The translations under genes were made by a program, and so were the position numbers. Shown here one piece after another: positions 57,801-64,000 of a stretch of DNA of 64,000 nt (positions within the stretch are counted from its first letter, which is position 1; each line of letters begins with the position of its first letter). Under the pieces are notes generated by a model, which searched no databases, was not told where the DNA came from, and saw only the letters and a list, made by a program, of their open reading frames with translations. The stretch comes from Rutstroemia sp. NJR-2017a BVV2. Lineage: Eukaryota > Ascomycota > Leotiomycetes > Helotiales > Rutstroemiaceae. The stretch spans positions 1,302,001-1,366,000 of the forward strand of contig NJPS01000031.1 of the NCBI GenBank assembly GCA_002946415.1. The letters are read 5' to 3'.

Positions 57801-58311
57801 AATAGCTCTTCTTTTGCTGGCCTAGTTCTCATTCAACGTCGAGATGTCGTTGAAAGTCTGGTGAAAGGCCGACGAACGATCACAACGGCCACGTCCGAAA
57901 TCCTTCACCCTGACCAGGATCACATCCTGAAACTACGTACACACTTACATGGTTCGATGACCTTTTCACACGGCTAAAATTTTGGGCCGCTTTTTAGGAC
58001 GTGGCTTCAAAAATGGAGGCTGGGAGGATCAGATCCTACTTAAAGATCGCAGTGAGACAATTACTTGAGATCACTAGAATAGAAACTTTTTGGAGTTGAC
58101 AACAATCACTGACACAAACATGGGAGGGAACGAGCTCGCAAGAGGTGAGATGTTTATTAGCCTTCAGTAGTGACGAAGTCATGACCGGCGATTCACAGAC
58201 GACAGACAAATATATCACAAAGGCACTATCACCGACGTACACCTTATACGTCGCGCTCGTTTACTCAACGCACCTAGAAAACACTCACGCATTTCCCCTC
58301 CCTCAAATGCC
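54814..58311. other. Gene-poor 3.5-kb region
   Basis: No protein family was recognised on either strand; the longest open frames (55033-55434 -, 55280-55588 -, 56911-57216 +) look like chance. It holds the promoter of the GPI protein gene, a TATATAA at 55595-55601 with no gene attached, and a (GTACC)n run near 56229-56251. It also holds a 12-bp palindrome at 56452-56463 and a hairpin at 56774-56807. It could include an untranslated RNA or decayed elements, but nothing proves it. Confidence 0.45.
56774..56807. repeat. Inverted repeat with 10-nt loop
   Basis: The left arm GGTTCATGAACG (56774-56785) and the right arm CGTTCATGAGCC (56796-56807) are complementary at 11 of 12 positions; the loop is TACGTACGAT. 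It lies in gene-poor DNA. It may be a chance palindrome, a protein-binding site or part of a decayed element. Confidence 0.6.
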
Positions 58312-59372
58312 TCAAATGGCAATAAACTCTCCTTCCCTTTCCACCACGATCTCCACCGCCTTCTTATAACCTTTTTCGTTCTCCAACCTCTCCAAATACG
58401 CCATCAACTCCGGATACCTCTCCTTCGTGAATGCTCCAGATTTCTCTCTCGCAGCTATCAGCGGGAAACTCATGATTATGTCCGCACCTGTGAGATGATC
58501 ACCGCAAAGATATTTCCCGGACGAAGTTTTGATTTGGGTCTCTAGGAAAGAGAGATGGGTCGCGTATTCATTGTCCAGAAAGGCGCTGTGGAATTTGTGG
58601 GCAATGAGACCGGTGATGGGTCGGAGGAAGAAAGGAATACTGGGGGAGGTGAGCACTGGAGGGACGGGTTAGTTTTAGGTGGAGAATGCCGGGCAGAGGA
58701 CAGTACTGCTCATTATTATTCCAATCACAAGGACAGGCATGAAGGAGCCTTCAGAATAGTGCATATAGTGGCGGTAACGCATCCATTCTTCAGTCTCGCC
58801 GCCAACTTGTCCTTCTTGATTGGGTTTATAGCGGGGAGGTACGAGTGTTGTTCCTTGAGCGAAGTGGTCTAGGAGATATCTGTAACCGATTAGATGAGTA
58901 TACACTTATTTAGAGGTGGCCGAATTTCATGAGGAATCTCTTCACTCCTTGGATGTTCTAACCCCGCTCAGATATCCACAGGACTTTTCCTTCAAACTCC
59001 AGCATCCATCCAACTCAAGGTGGAAATGAAACTGCTCACTCGATAATAACCGCACTCTCAACGAGTACCACCGGCTTCTCCGCATGAGGCGGAGTAATAG
59101 TAAGAACAGGAGCTTTCCCCAAAGGATGAAGCTTCTTCAACTCGGCCGGCGCTACTTTATTATCTAATCTATGCAATATCTCCAGCTCATATGGGAGCTT
59201 TAGTACTTCTAGAAGCCACAGAAGTCGGTGTGAACGTGATTCATTGAGCCTGTGAATCTTTGTTAGAGAATTTTGATAGTGGTGGGAAATTGGACACGGA
59301 GGTAAGTAAGTACCAATAGAGTTTGATCTTTGGCTGCTCCGAAGAAGCTGGTACTGTAGCAATAGATGCCAT
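58312..59372 (-). CDS. Glutathione S-transferase
   Basis: Exons on the minus strand are 59372-59314, 59249-59040, 58879-58707 and 58655-58312, giving 261 residues. The N-terminal thioredoxin-like domain has IKLYWLNESRSHRLLWLLEV, KKLHPLGKAPVLTI and the glutathione-binding LVESAVIIEYLLDHF. The C-terminal helical domain has YLCGDHLTGADIIMSFPL, with the conserved N-capping Asp of GST folds. These enzymes conjugate glutathione to electrophiles or reduce peroxides. The length and sequence suit the fungal GTT1-like class, often membrane-associated; the segment FMPVLVIGIIMS followed by IPFFLRPITGLIAHK is hydrophobic. The third intron (58656-58706) is the least certain. Confidence 0.88.
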
Positions 59373-59773
59373 TGTAATTAGTTGGACTATTAGATTTCCA
59401 AAAGGTATGAACGAGGAGGCATGTTTGATGTGGAAAATGGTCTGATATTTGTAGCTGCAGGCCTGAAATCCACGTGGAGCACCAGGTCCATGTTTGTTCG
59501 GATTCCGTAACTTATGATTGGAGTTCTAACCTTGTACATAATGTAAGACCTAACGGTTTCCAAACCAGTATTGCCTATAATCATTCACGATCGTAAACAA
59601 GCCGGTTGCAGTTAAGAGCATGATAAGATGACCGGAAGCTCACGGATCGGAGAAACGTACATCCGTACATCCGACACTCGTTCTAGCTTCGACATCACAA
59701 ACCTCAATCGTACGCAATTGAGCATCAAGCCCACCAAAATCAACCCCCTGGTGATCGCATAACAACTTTCAAT
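59373..59773. other. Head-to-head promoter region
   Basis: 401 bp between the glutathione transferase (-) and the complex I subunit (+). No other feature seen. Confidence 0.55.
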
Positions 59774-60204
59774 ATGGCGGGAGGAAGCAATCATACCCGT
59801 GAGCATGCACGCATATTTCGAGGAAAATGAGCTAAGCTGACATGAAATAGCACTCGCGATGGACCCGGCGTTGGTCAAGTTCTCAAGTATGTCACTCTCT
59901 CCAGCAGCCGTGCAATTGAGCAGGGAGGCGGAAGCGGTTATGGTTGGAGTAGAAGGCTAACGCGGATGCGCAAAGATATGAGTGTGAATCGCCACAAGTA
60001 CTTCCGATGGACTGGACGAACGGCGAGAATTACATTCTTGTATGCGGTGTTCGTGCCGACGCTTTTGGGGATTGTGGCTTACAAGACTGAGGTAAGATGG
60101 GAGAGGGCTGGCTGGCTATTTGCAGGGAAGAAGTACTGACGGGTTGATAGGGGAAATGGGATATGAGGGGTAAGAGGAGAGGTGATACTATCTCGGAATT
60201 TTAG
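59774..60204 (+). CDS. Mitochondrial complex I small subunit (B15/NDUFB4-like)
   Basis: Four exons encode 76 residues: 59774-59798, 59851-59886, 59976-60091 and 60151-60204. The sequence reads MAGGSNHTPLAMDPALVKFS, then NMSVNRHKYFRWTGRTARIT, a membrane span FLYAVFVPTLLGIVAYK, and the end KWDMRGKRRGDTISEF. This matches the fungal single-span accessory subunit of NADH:ubiquinone oxidoreductase related to NDUFB4/B15, in the membrane arm in the inner mitochondrial membrane. It is too fragmented to appear as one open frame. The four tiny exons are supported by splice sites and full family similarity. Confidence 0.88.
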
Positions 60205-60654
60205 AGAGCGGGGTTGGGAGGTTCTTGGGATGGGGAGCAAGATGGGCGGGAGCGAGCTGTATATATGTCGTAAGGAAGGGCGATCGAAGCATACAGATGC
60301 AAGCCCAATGAAACAAAGATGGTTCTGGTCACCGATATTATTTGAGTCGATACTGCAGTAAGAATTCTTGTCGTCGCATGCTTCTATTCCATGTATCAAA
60401 GTATGGACGGATACGGCTCCATATCCAGATTCCCGGATGACCGGTATGTTTTTGACCATCTAAAATGTGCTTTACATGCTATTGCCGAGCTGTCGGCGCA
60501 GGTAAAAGCTAAAATAAATATCTCGAGACGACAGTAATAGTACGAGAATACCGGTGAAGAACCACTCAATGGAACGACGAATGGCTAACAAACGCCTGCG
60601 GATGTGAAGCCCTCGCAATAAATACGGATGCCTTCCTTCATTTGGTTTGAAATA
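60205..60654. other. Convergent intergenic region
   Basis: 3' regions of the complex I subunit (+) and SAP18 (-). A minus-strand open frame at 60079-60459 overlaps the last exon of the subunit and has no similarity. Nothing else seen. Confidence 0.5.
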
Positions 60655-61507
60655 TCAGTATCTTCCTCGACCACCACCACCGCCGAATCCACCTCCGAAT
60701 CCTCGACCCCTTCCGCCTGAAGGACCATCAGGGACTCTTTCCCCCCTCCTCCATTCTCCACTTGGAACTCCACTAGCACCGCCCATCCCTTGATTAAATC
60801 CACCACCTCGTGGTCCTCCTCTTCCTCTAAACCCTCCACCAAATCCATTCTCCCTCGATCCCCTACCACCAAAGTCACCCATTCCTCTACCTGCACCAAA
60901 TCCACCTCTTGACAGACCACTAGGTGGCGGCGCAACACCACCATCCGGTAATGGCGGAAGTATAGCACAACAAACATAATCTCCAATCACAAATCTCGCA
61001 TCTTGTAATGTCTTCTCTGGTTCTCCCAACATCCCCCCAGCCATTATCCCACCTGCCACAATCACAGCCTCTTCATCATCCGGCATGATGCCCGGTCCCC
61101 CATCTCCAATTATTATACTACCCAGATCCTTTGTCATATACCGAGCGACCCCCGACGTAGTGTTACGTGCATCGGGAAATATCAGTCGAAAGGAAAGTCG
61201 AGTGCCTATCGCCGGATCCGGAATGAGATCTGGGAGCGCGGTGAAGAGAAGATGGGATAATTCGCGCAGCGTACATGATTGCCATGTGGATATGTTGACA
61301 TGAGCGGGTAATTCGCCATGAGGATTGAATTCATCGAGTCTGTGTTTGTTTTAGCTATTTGTCACAAGAATGGCTACTTTCCAGGTCGAGGCTGGAGAAG
61401 GCTGAAGTGTTGATTTACCTGTGAAATGCGCCGTTCTTATAGAATAGCTTTAGATGGAAAGGTACCACTGATTGTCGATCAACTTTGGTTAATGCAGCTG
61501 TAGCCAT
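60655..61507 (-). CDS. SAP18-like Sin3-associated / exon-junction protein
   Basis: Exons on the minus strand are 61507-61419 and 61339-60655, giving 257 residues. Residues about 1-145 are the SAP18 ubiquitin-like fold: VVPFHLKLFYKNGAFHRLDE, FNPHGELPAHVNISTWQSCT, LIFPDARNTTSGVARYMTKD and LGSIIIGDGG. Then IGDYVCCAILPP closes the domain. SAP18 links the Sin3-HDAC corepressor and the ASAP/PSAP complexes on the exon junction. The C-terminal 100 residues are an RGG/FGG-rich tail (GRGFGGGFGGGGGRGRY) suited to RNA binding and arginine methylation, a feature of fungal members. Head to head with PRP18, another RNA-processing gene. Confidence 0.92.
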
Positions 61508-61811
61508 GGCATTAGATCTTAGTTTCAGGTATGAAAATTCAATTAATCATAATAAGGTTGTGAAGAAAACGAAGGCAATGAGTAAAATGCGAAAGAGCTC
61601 GAGGCTGCCTCGCCAAAAAAAATGTTCAGCCTCGGACCTTGCGAAGTCACTTATCGTCAAGGTATGCGACAACCAACAATAATTATATGTCCTCCAGAAT
61701 CTTGCTCAGATCAACTCAGGTATACCACATACTGTATAATACTTAAAATTTGAGCAATAACGCATTTGTACCATTTACAGCAACTTGTGCAGAGAGCAAT
61801 CAACCGCAAAC
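61508..61811. other. Head-to-head promoter of SAP18 and PRP18
   Basis: 304 bp between two divergent RNA-processing genes. The part from about 61735 to 61765 is A/T-rich (ACTGTATAATACTTAAAATT). Confidence 0.55.
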
Positions 61812-62887
61812 ATGGATTTCGCATCTCTCATGGCGAAGGAGATCTCCAAAAAGGCCGAATCCACAGGCGACAGTTCAAAGAAATACATGAAACGGTCAGA
61901 AATCGAAGCCGAACGACAAGCCAAATATATCGCGGAGCAGCGCGCCATCGAAGCAGAGCGCGAAGCCAAATTGGCGCAAAAGCGCAAACGAGAAGACGAA
62001 GAAGCAGAAGCAGTTCGAGTTCGCGAGGAGAAGCGCAGGAGGCTAGCTGAAGAGTCCCGGCGGCAGAGAGAAGAGAGGGAGGTGGAAGAAGAACGTAAAC
62101 GGAGGAAGAGGTTGGGGTTACCAGAGTTGGTGAAGGAGGATAGTCAAGAGGTTGAGGAGGATGATATCAAAGATGAGGAGTTGATACAGAAATTGAGAGA
62201 GATGGGAAATCCTGCGAAACTGTTTGCGGAGACCCATAAGCAGAGATTGAGGAGGTATAGGAAACTGGGCATTGTGATGACGACGGGTCCGATTCCGACA
62301 ACGTTGCAGTTGGTGGAGGAGAAGGATATGAAGGTGGATACGGTACCGAAGGATGAGGAGGGGAGGAAGTATCTGTTTAGGCAGTTGGCTTCTTACTTTA
62401 CGATGGTGTTGACGGAGTGGGAGCAAGCTTTGGAGAAGGAGAAGAGGGATACGTTTGCCAGTAAGGCAGCTTACAATGCCATGGTTCAGAGCAAGGAGAA
62501 CATGACTCCGGTAAGTCCTCCGACACAGTTAGTCATACAAGAACCAAACCTAACAACATGCAGCTCTTCCGCAAGTTCGAAAAAGGAGACCTAGACGAAA
62601 GTATCCTTGAGCCGGTCGTGGAGATCGTCAAAGCCGCACAAGAGAAACGCTACGTCGACGCAAACGATGGATATCTACGGCTCAGTATCGGGAAAGCGGC
62701 TTGGCCTATCGGTGTCACTATGGTTGGTATTCACGAGCGTAGTGCGCGAGAGAAGCTGCATGAGAGTGACAAAGGACATGTAATGGGTGATGAGATTACA
62801 AGAAAGTTCTTGCAGAGTATTAAGAGGTGTCTGAGTTTCGCTCAGGTCAGGTGGCCGCCGGAGGATATTAGGCAATTGATGGGTTGA
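61812..62887 (+). CDS. PRP18: Pre-mRNA splicing factor PRP18
   Basis: Exons are 61812-62510 and 62564-62887, giving 340 residues. The N-terminus MDFASLMAKEISKKAE is followed by a long basic/acidic helical region. The short motif KLRELMGNP-type block appears here as QKLREMGNPAKLFAE (the SFM/PRP4-like segment). The C-terminal Prp18 helical bundle starts near KYLFRQLASYFTMVLTEWEQ and contains the conserved loop VDANDGYLRLSIGKAAWPIG. The protein acts with Slu7 in the second step of splicing (3' splice-site choice) in the U5 snRNP context. The intron falls inside the Prp18 domain. Confidence 0.94.
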
Positions 62888-63074
62888 GAGTGTGAGAATA
62901 GAAGAGGATTTATGCATCACGCAATCTATTCAAAATTGAGGAATCCCAATTTCTTTTGCACCAGCTATACTAATCCGATCTTCGTCGTCGTCACCGCCAC
63001 CGCATAGTCAGAATGGGCCATGGTAGGGTGTTGTAGCACGCTCAATAAGCACCGCATCCTCGTGCACGTCGGTC

Positions 63075-63082
63075 ATATTTTA
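63075..63082 (+). promoter_or_regulatory. Possible TATA-like element of the 5S rRNA gene
   Basis: ATATTTTA lies 20-27 bp before the first base of the 5S rRNA gene, where an upstream TATA-like box is important in Neurospora 5S genes. Assignment by position. Confidence 0.4.
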
Positions 63083-63101
63083 CATTTACACTCCAGCTGT
63101 C

Positions 63102-63221
63102 ACATACGACCATAGATCAAGGAGAATTGGGCATCCCGTCCGCTCTGCCAGACACAAGCCTTGAATCGGTGGATTAGTAGTTGGGTGGGTGACCACCAGC
63201 GAATCCCCACTGTTGTATGTT
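63102..63221 (+). rRNA. 5S ribosomal RNA
   Basis: 120 nt beginning ACATACGACCATAG and ending GTTGTATGTT. The ends pair as helix I (ACATACGAC with GTTGTATGT, G-U included). TCAAGG and CCTTGA form helix II. The conserved blocks GGCATCCCGTCCGCTCTGCC and TAGTTGGGTGGGTGACCACC are intact, the latter covering the internal Pol III C-box region. The gene stands alone between protein genes, as dispersed 5S genes do in Pezizomycotina. The sequence keeps all pairing, so it looks functional. Confidence 0.93.
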
Positions 63222-63223
63222 CA

Positions 63224-63236
63224 TTTTTGATTTTTT
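63224..63236 (+). terminator. Pol III terminator of the 5S rRNA gene
   Basis: Runs of five T (63224-63228) and six T (63231-63236) directly follow the RNA, as required to stop RNA polymerase III. Confidence 0.85.
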
Positions 63237-63344
63237 GAGGTTGTTTTGGGTCAACTAGTTACTAGTAAAGAAGGTGCTTTCCTAAAAATGCAAGGGCGTT
63301 TATGTGCCAGCATAGTTCTCTTGTATACTTTCACCCTTTCCTGA

Positions 63345-63560
63345 CTAGATGCGCTTACATGCAGCATAAATATATTGGCGCACTAGGACAACAAGTGCCT
63401 CAGCAGACTGATCGAAATCCATTCCTTTGAGAGTTGCCCAGCCGGCAAAAATGACTATGACTAGCGGTTTCTTGTCGTCCGAGGCGCTCTCAGGTGTATA
63501 TAACAAACCATGAAGAGTCACGTTGTCATGGGTTCGAAATTCGATGTTTTTGCGTAGCAT
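63345..63560 (-). pseudogene. Fragment of an alpha/beta hydrolase (dienelactone-hydrolase-like)
   Basis: A 71-codon frame starts at the ATG at 63560: MLRKNIEFRTHDNVTLHGLL, then TPESASDDKKPLVIVIFAGW and ATLKGMDFDQSAEAL. This is the first quarter of fungal hydrolases of the Af380/polyketide-transferase type, which normally read HGFSALKEM at this point. After AEAL the similarity ends and a stop follows. I found no continuation of the domain, including the Ser nucleophile, at lower coordinates before the 5S gene. The His-Gly pair is already changed to AGW. A truncated relic is the best reading; a missed intron cannot be fully excluded. Confidence 0.5.
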
Positions 63561-64000
63561 AGTATGCGGTTGAGTACATTTAGGGAGGTATGTTGTTGGG
63601 AGAGCTGCTCTACTTCGAAAGATTTGGGGCTTGAGTGGGATGTATGCCGTATGATTTGACCGCCCAAGGCCTGGCTTTCGTTTTCTTATCCCTCAAGGAG
63701 GCTCAAGTTCCGCTTTCAGATCGAGCAGGGAGCCTGTTGGTAACACGGGTTTGAAACGATGGTTACCGAGCTCGCTCTACTAACCGTGGCCCTTTTCAGA
63801 CGACTGAATATTACCCTTGAGCAGAATGCCAGTGGTAAAAACGTCAGAATTTTCTTGAAGAAGGACAAATCCATAACCAAATCGAACCTTGGAAATCGAA
63901 AACACCATTCTTCTCCCACGAAAGGAGATGTCTGATTGTTCAATTTATATTTGAACATTGAGGATGCTCTATGTACATCTGAAGAACCCCACCACATCCT
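63561..64000. other. Window end, no recognised gene
   Basis: Upstream side of the hydrolase fragment. One minus-strand open frame (63716-63997) has no recognisable similarity. Confidence 0.4.

Noticed and set aside
60079..60459. 126-codon minus-strand open frame
   Set aside because: Overlaps the last exon of the complex I subunit and its 3' region; no similarity.
63528..63541. Possible tRNA B-box (GGGTTCGAAATTCG)
   Set aside because: No cloverleaf can be drawn around it; it lies in the hydrolase fragment.

Overview
The window is nuclear DNA of a filamentous ascomycete. The genes are split by short GT-AG introns (mostly 43-70 bp) with fungal branch-point-like sequences. Products are typical of Pezizomycotina: a GH55 glucanase, a HAK potassium transporter, a NACHT-ankyrin NLR, a CPS1/DIP2-type double AMP-binding protein, and a Rab5 with an acidic insertion. 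A dispersed single 5S rRNA gene is also present. The style of the proteins suggests a Leotiomycete (Botrytis/Sclerotinia relative), but that is inference only. I rebuilt gene models by hand from reading frame, splice sites and family similarity.

Layout. 1-624: 3' end of a GH55 exo-beta-1,3-glucanase. 2368-5210: HAK/KUP K+ transporter whose last intron carries an inserted-looking segment. 6171-10035: NLR with ten almost identical ankyrin units. 11071-12710 (-): SSH4-like SPRY/PPxY ubiquitin-ligase adaptor. 14157-17480 (-): two unrecognised proteins. 19483-25344: CPS1/DIP2 homologue. 26298-28324: class II cAMP phosphodiesterase. 28654-29600 (-) and 30536-32000 (+): a divergent flavin-reductase-like protein and a homoserine-acetyltransferase-fold hydrolase. 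32680-34842 (-): DUF3074 protein. 35672-40005 (-): SIP3/LAM-type BAR-PH-GRAM-VASt lipid-transfer protein. 40774-42762 (-) and 43133-43970 (+): KRI1 and Rab5, head to head. 45089-46003: secreted Kex2-type repeat precursor. 46529-47527 (-) and 48104-48941 (+): FIT/SCS3 and a four-TM protein, head to head. 49845-52652 (-): LCAT-like lipase. 54094-54813 (-): GPI-anchored Ser/Ala-rich wall protein. 54814-58311: gene-poor. 58312-59372 (-): glutathione transferase. 59774-60204: complex I B15/NDUFB4-like subunit. 60655-61507 (-) and 61812-62887 (+): SAP18 and PRP18, head to head. 63102-63221: 5S rRNA. 63345-63560 (-): broken hydrolase fragment.

Most of the window is ordinary housekeeping. No biosynthetic cluster or complete transposon was recognised. 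The two accessory loci that stand out are the secreted repeat-peptide precursor at 45.1-46.0 kb and the NLR at 6.2-10.0 kb. The precursor has nine [D/A]FxY[D/N]A[D/E]GxE units, with introns falling exactly at unit borders. In the NLR, a 47-nt repeat core is identical in all ten copies, a mark of ongoing homogenisation. Several lipid or membrane genes (SIP3/LAM, FIT, LCAT-like, Rab5, DIP2) lie in the same window, but nothing shows that they are co-regulated.
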